Below the pieces are notes generated by a model that was not told where the DNA came from, did not search any database, and was given only the letters and a program-made list of their open reading frames with translations. A DNA stretch of 13,728 nt, taken from an uncultured Bacteroidales bacterium (GTDB lineage: Bacteria; Bacteroidota; Bacteroidia; Bacteroidales; Paludibacteraceae). Below are positions 7,332 to 13,728 of this stretch, piece by piece; position 1 is the stretch's first letter, and each line of letters opens with the position of its first letter. The translations under genes were made by a program, and so were the position numbers. The stretch lies in the NCBI GenBank assembly GCA_945949375.1, contig CAMFEN010000011.1:1-13728 (forward strand), written 5' to 3'.

Positions 7332-7362
7332 TCCCTCCCTTTGTAGGGAGGGATGGGGAGGG
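7332..7362 (+). promoter_or_regulatory. Hairpin overlapping a G-quadruplex motif in the pepD leader
   Basis: A perfect inverted repeat, tccctccct (7332-7340) / ttgt / agggaggga (7345-7353), is followed by more G-runs. On the plus strand the four runs 7346-7348, 7350-7352, 7355-7358 and 7360-7362 have loops of 1, 2 and 1 nt, fitting the G3N1-7 quadruplex pattern. It ends 18 bp before the pepD ATG. The hairpin uses the first two G-runs, so the two structures exclude each other. It may instead be a copy of a dispersed repeat. Confidence 0.6.
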
Positions 7363-7380
7363 TCCAATCCTAACAAAGAT

Positions 7381-8826
7381 ATGCAAAACTTACAACCTGC
7401 AGGTGTATGGAGCGCATTCCACAGCCTGACCCAAATCCCTCGCCCCAGCGGCAAGAAGGAGCAAGTACACGACTTCCTGATGAACTACGGAAAGTCGCTC
7501 GGACTGGAGACCCTGACTGACGAGATAGGCAACGTATTGATTCGTAAACCCGCCAGCCCGGGTATGGAGTACCACCCGGGTGTGATTCTGCAAGGGCACA
7601 TGGATATGGTGCCGCAGAAGAATGGCGACAAAGTGTTCAATTTTGAGACCGACCCTATTGAGGCATATGTGGAAGACAACGGCGAGTGGGTAACCGCCAA
7701 CGGCACCACCCTCGGCGCAGACAACGGCATCGGCGTGGCAGCGGCTTTGGCTATCCTCGCGGATAAGAGTGTGGTACACCCGCCTTTGGAGGTGCTCGTT
7801 ACCGTCGATGAAGAAACGGGTATGTACGGTGCGTTTGACCTCAAAGGCGGCTGGCTGCAAGGCAAGACCCTGCTGAACCTTGACTCGGAGTCGGAAGGTG
7901 AACTCTACGTAGGCTGCGCCGGCGGCGTGGACACTACGGCTACTTTCGACTACGAACCTGTGCCTACTGAGGAAGGCGACATCGCGCTCAAAGTGTCGCT
8001 CAAGGGCTGCAAAGGCGGGCACTCCGGCTGCGATATTCATCTGCAGCGTGCCAATGCCATCAAGTTGCTCTTCCGCTTCCTCAAAGACGCGGTGGCTAAC
8101 TACGAGGCGCGCCTCGCTACTGTGGAAGGCGGGAGCCTGCGCAATGCTATTCCCCGCGAGGCAAGTGCGGTCATCACGATTCCTGCTGAAGGGAAAGACG
8201 AATTGCTTGATTTGGTAGCCGACTACGAAGACCTCTTCATCCGCGAGTTTGACGGCGTAGAGGACAATATCAGCCTCACCGCCGAGGAAGTGGTGTGCCC
8301 CGTCCACGAACTGCCGGAGGATGTGCAGGACTTCCTGATTCATGCCATCACCCTCTGCCCCCATGGTGTCTATCGCATGATTCCCGAGATGCCTGACATT
8401 GTTGAGACCAGCAACAACCTCGCTATGGTCAATACCGAGGCAGGCAAAATAACAGTCTTCTGCCTGACGCGCTCGTCCGTAGAGTCGCGCAAAGAGGAGT
8501 TGCAGTCTATCATCCAATCGGCTTTCGCCATCGCAGGCGCGGATGTGCAGTTTAGCGGCTCCTATCCGGGATGGAAGCCCAATTTCCACGGACATATCTT
8601 AGAGGTGATGAAGCAGGTGTATGAGCAGGAGTTCCACGCCGAGCCGCGCGTTATCACTATCCACGCAGGCTTAGAGTGCGGCATCATCGGGCGCAACTAC
8701 CCGGGCATGGAGATGATTTCCTTCGGTCCTACTATTGAGCACCCACATAGCCCCGACGAGCGCGTGAACATTGCTACCGTGCAGAAGTTCTACCACTATC
8801 TCTTGGCAACACTCAAAGCATTGTAA
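7381..8826 (+). CDS. pepD: Xaa-His dipeptidase / aminoacyl-histidine dipeptidase (peptidase M20C)
   Basis: This cytoplasmic di-zinc aminopeptidase cleaves dipeptides such as beta-alanyl- or aminoacyl-histidine. At 481 residues it is the usual PepD length. Metal and catalytic motifs are all present: HMDMVP (His73, Asp75), GADNGIG (bridging Asp114), DEETGMYGA (catalytic Glu144, metal Glu145), NLDSESEGEL (Asp168) and IEHPHSPDER near the end (His454/His456). The lid/dimerisation domain (about 185-400) contains GCKGGHSGCDIH, typical of PepD. ATG 7381 gives the standard N-terminus (PAGVWSAFHSLTQIPRPSGKK). rfbC begins 2 bp after the stop, indicating one transcript. A 401-codon antisense frame lies opposite and is a codon-bias shadow. 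Confidence 0.96.
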   Translation: MQNLQPAGVWSAFHSLTQIPRPSGKKEQVHDFLMNYGKSLGLETLTDEIGNVLIRKPASPGMEYHPGVILQGHMDMVPQKNGDKVFNFETDPIEAYVEDNGEWVTANGTTLGADNGIGVAAALAILADKSVVHPPLEVLVTVDEETGMYGAFDLKGGWLQGKTLLNLDSESEGELYVGCAGGVDTTATFDYEPVPTEEGDIALKVSLKGCKGGHSGCDIHLQRANAIKLLFRFLKDAVANYEARLATVEGGSLRNAIPREASAVITIPAEGKDELLDLVADYEDLFIREFDGVEDNISLTAEEVVCPVHELPEDVQDFLIHAITLCPHGVYRMIPEMPDIVETSNNLAMVNTEAGKITVFCLTRSSVESRKEELQSIIQSAFAIAGADVQFSGSYPGWKPNFHGHILEVMKQVYEQEFHAEPRVITIHAGLECGIIGRNYPGMEMISFGPTIEHPHSPDERVNIATVQKFYHYLLATLKAL

Positions 8827-8828
8827 AT

Positions 8829-9377
8829 ATGAATGTCATAAAAACACCCATCGAGGGTCTCCTCGTCATCGAACCGCAGGTGTTCCACGATGCACGCGGC
8901 TATTTCTGCGAGACCTACAACGAACAGCGCTACCGCGAGGCGGGTATCACGGCGCAGTTTGTGCAAGATAATCAGTCTTGTTCTTCCTATGGCGTGGTGC
9001 GCGGACTGCATTTCCAGCGACCGCCCTACACGCAGGCGAAGTTAGTCAGTTGTACCGTCGGCAAGGTGCTGGATGTGGCGGTTGATTTGCGCCACGACAG
9101 TCCCACCTACGGCAAGTGGTATGCCGTGGAACTCTCCGCAGAGAACCATCGTCAGTTCTTCATTCCGCGGGGCTTTGCCCATGGCTTTTCCGTCCTGAGC
9201 GAGACCGCCGTCTTCACCTACAAGTGCGACAACCTCTACCATCCCGAGGCGGACGGAGGACTGCTGCTTAGCGACCCCGAACTGAACATCGACTGGCAGG
9301 TACCTGCAGAGAAGCGTATCCTCTCCGAGAAAGACCAAAAGCACCCGTTGTTGAAAGACCTGCAAGTGATTTTTTGA
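8829..9377 (+). CDS. rfbC: dTDP-4-dehydrorhamnose 3,5-epimerase
   Basis: This is the third step of dTDP-L-rhamnose synthesis: it epimerises C3 and C5 of dTDP-4-keto-6-deoxy-glucose. The 182-residue cupin has the full family signature: the FHDARGYFCETY N-terminal strand, NQS (48-50), GLHFQRPPYTQAKLV with catalytic His61 and Lys71, DVAVDLRHDSPTYGKW, IPRGFAHGFSVLS with His118, and Tyr131 in FTYKCDNLY. No domain is missing. The start follows the pepD stop by 2 bp and rfbD begins 3 bp after its stop, so the three genes are probably co-translated. The product feeds rhamnose into LPS, O-antigen or glycoprotein glycans. Confidence 0.97.
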   Translation: MNVIKTPIEGLLVIEPQVFHDARGYFCETYNEQRYREAGITAQFVQDNQSCSSYGVVRGLHFQRPPYTQAKLVSCTVGKVLDVAVDLRHDSPTYGKWYAVELSAENHRQFFIPRGFAHGFSVLSETAVFTYKCDNLYHPEADGGLLLSDPELNIDWQVPAEKRILSEKDQKHPLLKDLQVIF

Positions 9378-9380
9378 GCT

Positions 9381-10244
9381 ATGAACATTCTTATTACCGG
9401 CGCAAACGGTCAGTTAGGAACCGAGATGCGCACTTTATCTGAGGCGCATCCCGCCCATACCTATTTCTTCACCGATGTGGCAGAACTCGACATCACCAGC
9501 CGCGAGGCGGTGCATGCCTTTGTGCAAGACAATGCCATTGATTTGATAGTCAACTGCGCTGCCTATACCAACGTGGACAAGGCGGAGGAGGACGAGCCTA
9601 CCGCGCTGCGTATCAATGCCGACGCAGTGGAGAACCTTGCCACAGCAGGGGCAAAGGTGATACATGTCAGTACCGACTATGTCTTCTCCGGCGAGGGTTG
9701 GATTCCCGGCCGCGAGAGCGACCCCGTAGCGCCACGCACTGCCTACGGTCGCACCAAACTGGCAGGAGAAGAGCGACTGCTCGCCCATCGTCCCGACGCG
9801 GTCATACTCCGCACCGCATGGCTCTATTCGCCCTACGGCAACAACTTCGTAAAGACCATGATTCGCTTGGGCTTGGACCGCGACACCTTGGGCGTTGTCT
9901 TCGACCAAGTAGGCACCCCCACCTACGCGGCAGACCTCGCGGCGGCTATCTTCACGGTTATCGAAGCACCCGAGTGGCACGATGGTATCTATCACTTCAC
10001 CAACGAGGGCGTGTGCTCGTGGTTTGACTTCACGGTGGAGATACATCGTCAGTACAACCTCCTGCACGACAACGCCATCCGCTGCCAAGTGAACCCCATC
10101 CTCAGCACTGCCTACCAATACAAAACCCCGCGCCCGCATTACAGCGTGCTCGATAAGTCAAAGTACAAGGAGACCTTCGGTGTTCCCGTGCCCTACTGGA
10201 CAGAGGCACTACACCGTTGCCTGATGGCGATGAAAACTTTATAG
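9381..10244 (+). CDS. rfbD: dTDP-4-dehydrorhamnose reductase
   Basis: This enzyme reduces dTDP-4-keto-L-rhamnose to dTDP-L-rhamnose with NAD(P)H, the final step after RfbC. The 287-residue short-chain dehydrogenase has the Rossmann motif MNILITGANGQLG (Gly7, Gly10, Gly13), NCAAYTNVDKAEED, HVSTDYVFSGEG, the catalytic Tyr122-x3-Lys126 (YGRTK), and the substrate-domain segments AWLYSPYGNNFVKTM and VFDQVGTPTY. It sits 3 bp after rfbC. The first two pathway genes (rfbA, rfbB) are not in this window and must lie elsewhere. Its stop codon falls within a short run of 9-nt iterations. Confidence 0.97.
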   Translation: MNILITGANGQLGTEMRTLSEAHPAHTYFFTDVAELDITSREAVHAFVQDNAIDLIVNCAAYTNVDKAEEDEPTALRINADAVENLATAGAKVIHVSTDYVFSGEGWIPGRESDPVAPRTAYGRTKLAGEERLLAHRPDAVILRTAWLYSPYGNNFVKTMIRLGLDRDTLGVVFDQVGTPTYAADLAAAIFTVIEAPEWHDGIYHFTNEGVCSWFDFTVEIHRQYNLLHDNAIRCQVNPILSTAYQYKTPRPHYSVLDKSKYKETFGVPVPYWTEALHRCLMAMKTL

Positions 10245-10274
10245 TTTCTATAACTGCTATAGTATCTATAGTGT
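10239..10274 (+). repeat. Short 9-nt iterations across the rfbD stop
   Basis: Four imperfect 9-mers follow each other: ttatagttt, ctataactg, ctatagtat, ctatagtgt. They include the rfbD stop (10242-10244) and run up to 12 bp before the next gene. The A+T richness could give a promoter-like leader, but I see no TAnnTTTG motif. Confidence 0.5.
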
Positions 10275-10285
10275 TTCTTTTCTCT

Positions 10286-10972
10286 ATGCAATCAATTCTT
10301 TCCTTCCTCTCTCAACTTGCGGTGAATAATAACCGCGAGTGGTTCAATGCACACAAGGCGGAGTACCAAGCTTGCCACAATCGCTTCGTGGACTTCTCCA
10401 CGGAGTTCATCCATCGTTTGGGCGAGTATGCCCCCGCTATCCGCGACCTGCAAGCCAAAGACTGTATCTGGCGTATCTACCGCGATACGCGTTTCTCGAA
10501 AGACAAGACTCCGTATAAGCAGTGGTTTGGGGTGTTCGTAGCTCCCAAGGGTGGGCGCAAGTCGCTGCGCGGAGGCTACTATGTGCACTTGCAGCCCGAG
10601 CATTGCCTCTTTGCCGGCGGGATATGGGATCCCTCGCCCGAACTGCTGAAGGCCCTGCGCAAAGAGATAGAGGCGAACTACGATGAGGTGGAAGCGATCA
10701 TGGCAAACCCGCATTTCGCGCGCTATTTCACAGATTTTGATACCGACTACATGCTCAAGCGGGTGCCTGCCGGTTTTGACCCCGACTTTGTGCATGCCGA
10801 CTGGCTCAAGCGCAAGAGTTTCTCGTTCTCCTGTCCGCTGACCGATGCCGAGGTATGCGCACCCGATTTCATAGCGCGCGCCGTGGATATGGCGGTGGCT
10901 GCCAAACCCATGAACGATTTTCTAAACTATACGTTTGAGGAATATGGCGAGTTCCCTGCTCGCCGCTGTTGA
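10286..10972 (+). CDS. DUF2461 (TIGR02453) family protein
   Basis: This 228-residue protein matches the DUF2461 family, whose biochemical role is not established. Recognisable segments are LSFLSQLAVNNNREWFNAHK at the start, WRIYRDTRFSKDKTPYKQWF (about 65-85), RGGYYVHLQPEHCLFAGGIW (about 95-115) and KRKSFSFSCPLTD near the end. No signal peptide or membrane segment belongs to the core. The frame extends to 10217, overlapping rfbD, but that extension is an artefact of the A+T-rich 9-nt iterations. ATG 10286 gives the conserved N-terminus. It lies 41 bp after rfbD, so it may be the last gene of that transcript. Its stop is 11 bp from the convergent sufS stop. Confidence 0.88.
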   Translation: MQSILSFLSQLAVNNNREWFNAHKAEYQACHNRFVDFSTEFIHRLGEYAPAIRDLQAKDCIWRIYRDTRFSKDKTPYKQWFGVFVAPKGGRKSLRGGYYVHLQPEHCLFAGGIWDPSPELLKALRKEIEANYDEVEAIMANPHFARYFTDFDTDYMLKRVPAGFDPDFVHADWLKRKSFSFSCPLTDAEVCAPDFIARAVDMAVAAKPMNDFLNYTFEEYGEFPARRC

Positions 10973-10983
10973 GAAAGCGTCTA

Positions 10984-12204
10984 TCAAGATAGCATCATGA
11001 TGGCGCGTTGGAGGGCGTGGATGAAGTCATCCACGTCTTTTTTGTCGTTATAGAGCCCGAAGGAGGCGCGCACCGTGCCCGGCACTTGCAGGTAGTCGAT
11101 GAGCGGCTCTGCGCAGTGGTGCCCTGTGCGCACGGCGACACCTTGGCGGTCAAGCAAGGTGCCTACATCGAAGGGATGGACTAACCGCTTCCCTTCGCGG
11201 CTGTCGGCATACACATTGAACGACACCACACCCGCTTTCGGCTCGCCAGCGGCGTAAATCTTCACCTCCGGCAGTCGGCTGAGTTGCTCCTCGCAGTAGC
11301 GCGTTAAGTGCATCTCATGCTCCATTATAGCGGGCATACCTTTGGCTTGCATATACTGCAACGCCACGGCAAAAGCATACGACCCGATGAAGTTTGGGGT
11401 GCCCGCCTCGAACTTGTAGGGCAGGACATTGTAGGTAGTGCCCTCAAAGCGCACATGCTCTATCATCTCACCACCGCCCTCGGCAGGTGGCAGTTGGTTG
11501 AGCCAAGTCTCTTTGCCATAGAGCACGCCGAGCCCCGTAGGACCGTACATCTTGTGGGCGGAGCAAGCGAAGAAGTCGCAGTTGAGCGTTTGCAGGTCAA
11601 TAGGTATATGGGGAGCCGACTGTGCGCCGTCGATACAAATAGGCACACCATGCGCATGGGCAAGGCGGATAATCTCTTCTACGGGGTTGATAATCCCCAG
11701 CACGTTGCTCACTTGTGCCACGGAGATGAGGCGAGTGCGCGGGGTAATCATCTGCTCCAAACCGCTGATATCCAGCACTTCACCCTGCATAGGAATCACT
11801 TTGAGAGTCGCCTTTTTGCGGCTGCAGAGCATTTGCCATGGCACGATATTGGAGTGGTGCTCCAGTGTGCTGACGATGATCTCGTCTCCCTCATTCACAA
11901 ATGCCTCGCCGAAGGAGAAGGCAAGCATATTGAGGGCATCGGTGGTGCCTTTGGTAAAGACGATTTCTTTGGCGGAGCGTGCATGAAAGAAATCCGCCAC
12001 GGCTTGGCGCGCCAGCTCGTGGTGCTCGGTCGCCACTTGGCTCAGATGGTGCACACCGCGGTGGATATTCGCATTCCAATGAGTATAAGCCTCCACGATG
12101 GCATCCAGCACCACCTGCGGCTTCTGACTCGTTGCTGCATTATCCAGATATACCAAGCGCTTGCCGTACACCTGCTCGTTCAATATGGGAAAATCGGGGT
12201 TCAA
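10984..12204 (-). CDS. sufS: Cysteine desulfurase, SufS/CsdA type (group II)
   Basis: This PLP enzyme takes sulfur from L-cysteine to form a persulfide for Fe-S cluster assembly, leaving alanine. At 406 residues it is the standard length. Motifs: LDNAATSQKP (20-29), NIHRGVHHLS (46-55), LEHHSNIVPW with PLP-stacking His116/117, CIDGAQSAPH with Asp192, CSAHKMYGPTG with PLP Lys218, and RTGHHCAEP with active-site Cys364 in the short group II loop. No other suf genes are in the window. The start (ATG at 12204) agrees with the family N-terminus (NPDFPILNE). It lies downstream of gldB, separated by a 100-bp gap containing two palindromic elements, so it may be partly uncoupled from obgE-gldB. Confidence 0.96.
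   Translation of the reverse strand: MNPDFPILNEQVYGKRLVYLDNAATSQKPQVVLDAIVEAYTHWNANIHRGVHHLSQVATEHHELARQAVADFFHARSAKEIVFTKGTTDALNMLAFSFGEAFVNEGDEIIVSTLEHHSNIVPWQMLCSRKKATLKVIPMQGEVLDISGLEQMITPRTRLISVAQVSNVLGIINPVEEIIRLAHAHGVPICIDGAQSAPHIPIDLQTLNCDFFACSAHKMYGPTGLGVLYGKETWLNQLPPAEGGGEMIEHVRFEGTTYNVLPYKFEAGTPNFIGSYAFAVALQYMQAKGMPAIMEHEMHLTRYCEEQLSRLPEVKIYAAGEPKAGVVSFNVYADSREGKRLVHPFDVGTLLDRQGVAVRTGHHCAEPLIDYLQVPGTVRASFGLYNDKKDVDDFIHALQRAIMMLS
11016..11043 (+). terminator. Candidate intrinsic terminator for the DUF2461 transcript, inside the 3' end of sufS
   Basis: cgtggatg (11016-11023) pairs with catccacg (11028-11035) around a 4-nt loop, followed by tctttttt on the plus strand. It lies 43 bp after the DUF2461 stop, inside sufS codons for KKDVDDFIH. 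Orientation and T-tract fit termination of the rfb/DUF2461 message; the protein-coding role alone could also explain the sequence. Confidence 0.5.
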
Positions 12205-12221
12205 TTTGTAAATTGCAATGT

Positions 12222-12302
12222 GTGTCCGGGTACGCAGGCGTCCTCGCCTGCTGGGTTGTTATTTGATTAATAAACGGGCGGGGACGCCCGCGCACCTAGA
12301 CA
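12222..12302. repeat. Head-to-head pair of palindromic elements between gldB and sufS
   Basis: Copy 1 (12222-12252, minus orientation) matches 30 of 31 bases of the copy at 1873-1903 in the protease gene, with hairpin gcaggcg / tcct / cgcctgc at 12234-12251. Copy 2 (12276-12302, plus) matches 22 of 27, with hairpin cgggcg / ggga / cgcccg at 12275-12290. They flank an A+T-rich spacer (gggttgttatttgattaataaa). In copy 2 an outer A-T stem pair has become G-C, a compensatory change. The rest of this gap (12205-12304) holds no gene and no clear promoter. Confidence 0.8.
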
Positions 12303-12304
12303 TT

Positions 12305-13321
12305 TTAGGGTTTATATCGGCTTTCTTCGAGAATCTTTTGGGCATCACCCTCTGCCATCAGTTGTTGCAGGCTCACTTCGGGATGGTTCTCCATGTAACT
12401 CTCTGCGATGCGCCATCCCACCCATGTGCCCAATCGTCCGGGCGACTCTTGCGACACTTCGGCGGTGAAGGGACCGTCATTAAGATAGGAACTCAATAAA
12501 AGCGGCTCTGCTTTGAAGAGGTCGCGCTTGTCCATCATCAGATGCCAGATGGCGCGCTCGTGTTGCTCGCACCATGCCCACTGCTCTCGGGTGTAGCCCA
12601 TCACCTCGTAGGCGGGCAACTCGGGGAATAAGACAGATATGAGGTAGAGCACCTTGCCGCGGTAGAGCATCTGCTCCAAGAGGCGACTTTTCTTGCTTGT
12701 GAAAGGCAGTTGCCGAAAGAGATACGCGCTCACCACATCGGCGGGGATGCACTCCTTGCGCATGGTCTGCTTTTGGTAGTCGTACACCACGCGGTTGTAA
12801 TACTCGTAGTCGCTGCCGAGGTACATATCCGCCCCCACGGCAATGTCGTCTCCCGCAAAATAGATAGAGGCATTAAAACCTGAGATGAAGAGGTAGATGG
12901 TAGGCAGCGGCATGTCGGGGTAGAGGTAATGCAGCCGCGTGAAAGCACCGTCTAAGCTCTGCTGAATATCTTGAAAGTCAGCGAATAACTCCTGCTCGCG
13001 GGCGTTGGTCTGCCGGAAGCCGTAGAGTGTGTCGTTGAGGAACTGCGGCAATGCCTCTTGCAGGCAGGCGGTGTCGCTCGCAGCAATTCCCAAGATATCC
13101 TCAGTGAACAGCGGCATGAAGGTAGGGTAGTCGGCAAACAGTCGCCGAATACCCTCTGCGGTCTGCCCGTCTGCCAATAGCGCACTGTCGAACCGCACCA
13201 CTTCCACATGCTGCGCCGTCATCTCTTTCGCTGCAGGGAAATACGCCCTTCCCCTTTGGCAGCCCGCCAACACAAGGCAAAGGAGCAAAAGAAATGCTAT
13301 TCGTTTCATTCGTTTACTCAT
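12305..13321 (-). CDS. gldB: GldB family lipoprotein
   Basis: This is a 338-residue lipoprotein. MSKRMKRIAFLLLLCLVLAGC carries a lipobox with Cys21 as the lipidated residue. Known GldB segments include LPTIYLFISGFNASIYFAGD, IPADVVSAYLFRQLPF and the C-terminal WHLMMDKRDLFKAEPLLLSS followed by PGRLGTWVGWRIAESYM. GldB is needed for gliding in Flavobacterium johnsoniae and is widespread in non-gliding Bacteroidota, where its role is unclear; an envelope function is likely. ATG 13321 overlaps the obgE stop by 8 bp (atgagtaa). The ATG at 13309 would remove the overlap and give a shorter signal peptide (MKRIAF...), and cannot be excluded. It is probably co-transcribed with obgE. Confidence 0.9.
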   Translation of the reverse strand: MSKRMKRIAFLLLLCLVLAGCQRGRAYFPAAKEMTAQHVEVVRFDSALLADGQTAEGIRRLFADYPTFMPLFTEDILGIAASDTACLQEALPQFLNDTLYGFRQTNAREQELFADFQDIQQSLDGAFTRLHYLYPDMPLPTIYLFISGFNASIYFAGDDIAVGADMYLGSDYEYYNRVVYDYQKQTMRKECIPADVVSAYLFRQLPFTSKKSRLLEQMLYRGKVLYLISVLFPELPAYEVMGYTREQWAWCEQHERAIWHLMMDKRDLFKAEPLLLSSYLNDGPFTAEVSQESPGRLGTWVGWRIAESYMENHPEVSLQQLMAEGDAQKILEESRYKP

Positions 13322-13728
13322 CCCATCCGATACCTTTGTACTTGTTCAAGTCCCATTCTTCCTCCACTTCGTTCAAGTAAATCGTTTGCGGCTCATCGTC
13401 GTCTTCTTCCTCCCTATCGCTCTCCGCCTCTTCGCGCACGGCGATGTCGATAGGTGCGTGGGAAATCTCTATCACTTGGTTTTGCTCTTTGTTCAACTCC
13501 ACCCAAAGCATGTCCTTCAACTCGCTGATACCCAATCCGCTGACGGCAGAGATGCACACCACGGGAATACCCAATTCTTCGGAGAGTTGCGCGATTAGCG
13601 TTGCGCGTTGCGCGTCAGGGGTATCTTCCAAGAGGTCGCACTTGCTGATGGCGAGGATACGCGCTTTGGTGAGCAGTTCGGGGTTGTATTTCTCCAATTC
13701 GTGGAGCAAGATATGGTACTCCGCTGCG
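13314..13728 (-). CDS. obgE: C-terminal part of Obg GTPase (5' end outside window)
   Basis: The frame continues to the right edge: the last codons there read AAEYHILLHELEKYNPELL, a typical Obg stretch. The apparent start at 13709 is a TTG inside it. Next come the guanine-specificity motif as SKCDLLED (NKxD-like) and CISAVSGLGISELKDMLW (G5 SA motif). The end is a Bacteroidota-type acidic tail (REEEDDDEP) finishing KYKGIGWDE instead of a full OCT domain. The missing upstream part should contain the glycine-rich Obg fold and the P-loop. Obg is an essential ribosome-associated GTPase involved in 50S assembly and growth control. The stop lies within the gldB start. Confidence 0.92.
   Translation of the reverse strand, partial: AAEYHILLHELEKYNPELLTKARILAISKCDLLEDTPDAQRATLIAQLSEELGIPVVCISAVSGLGISELKDMLWVELNKEQNQVIEISHAPIDIAVREEAESDREEEDDDEPQTIYLNEVEEEWDLNKYKGIGWDE

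Noticed and set aside
7390..8595. 401-codon antisense open frame opposite pepD
   Set aside because: It lies wholly within a complete, motif-perfect pepD and has no recognisable family; long shadow frames are expected with this codon bias.
9435..10139. 234-codon antisense frame opposite rfbD
   Set aside because: It is a shadow of the complete reductase gene, with no start context or family resemblance.
10217..10285. Hydrophobic N-terminal extension of the DUF2461 protein that would look like a signal peptide
   Set aside because: It overlaps the end of rfbD and comes from translating A+T-rich 9-nt iterations; the conserved family start is at 10286.
11308..12270. 320-codon plus-strand frame opposite sufS
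   Set aside because: sufS on the other strand is intact with all catalytic residues, and the His-rich antisense product looks like a shadow of it.
1..13728. Phage, transposase, toxin-antitoxin or defence module, and tRNA or rRNA genes
   Set aside because: No integrase, transposase, nuclease or paired small genes were recognised, and no tRNA cloverleaf or rRNA-like stretch was seen in the gaps.

Overview
The window looks like a chromosomal segment of an anaerobic Bacteroidota, most likely order Bacteroidales. The signs are a type IX secretion (T9SS) sorting domain at the C-terminus of the first protein, an interpain/PrtT-like C10 cysteine protease, an RprY-like response regulator, a GldB lipoprotein, an Obg GTPase with a Bacteroidota-type C-terminal tail, no clear Shine-Dalgarno sites, and a Bacteroidota-type promoter (TTG, 20 bp, TAATTTTG) in front of the asparaginase. 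Base composition is near 50 percent G+C by eye. The first 5.2 kb looks somewhat more A+T-rich than the housekeeping half.

Layout. (1) 1-5217, plus strand, envelope/secretion block: the 3' end of a repeat-rich T9SS cargo protein, a hairpin-bearing gap, a C10 protease, and an OmpA-type outer-membrane protein whose start overlaps the protease stop (ATGA). (2) 5283-5325: a strong bidirectional terminator shared with a convergent OmpR-family response regulator (minus strand) that has Glu where the phospho-acceptor Asp should be. (3) 6171-10972, plus strand, metabolic run: type I asparaginase (ansA), a 130-bp gap with a hairpin/G-quadruplex motif, pepD, rfbC, rfbD and a DUF2461 protein. pepD, rfbC and rfbD are 2-3 bp apart. 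(4) 10984-13728, minus strand: obgE (cut by the window edge), gldB and sufS, transcribed in that order and converging on the DUF2461 gene.

Functional themes. ansA and pepD fit an amino-acid/peptide-using lifestyle. rfbC and rfbD make the last two steps of dTDP-L-rhamnose synthesis; rfbA and rfbB are not in the window. The protease and the OmpA-like protein probably act at the cell surface. The obgE-gldB pair overlaps by 8 bp.

The most interesting non-genic signal is a GC-rich palindromic element with core hairpin gcaggcg-ggga-cgcctgc. It occurs twice as a 46-bp tandem repeat inside the protease gene, at the predicted pro/mature junction and read in two frames. It occurs twice more, head to head, between gldB and sufS. 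One stem pair co-varies between copies. I found no self-evident new defence or mobile system. The repeat family, the Glu-receiver regulator and the pepD leader motif are the best leads.
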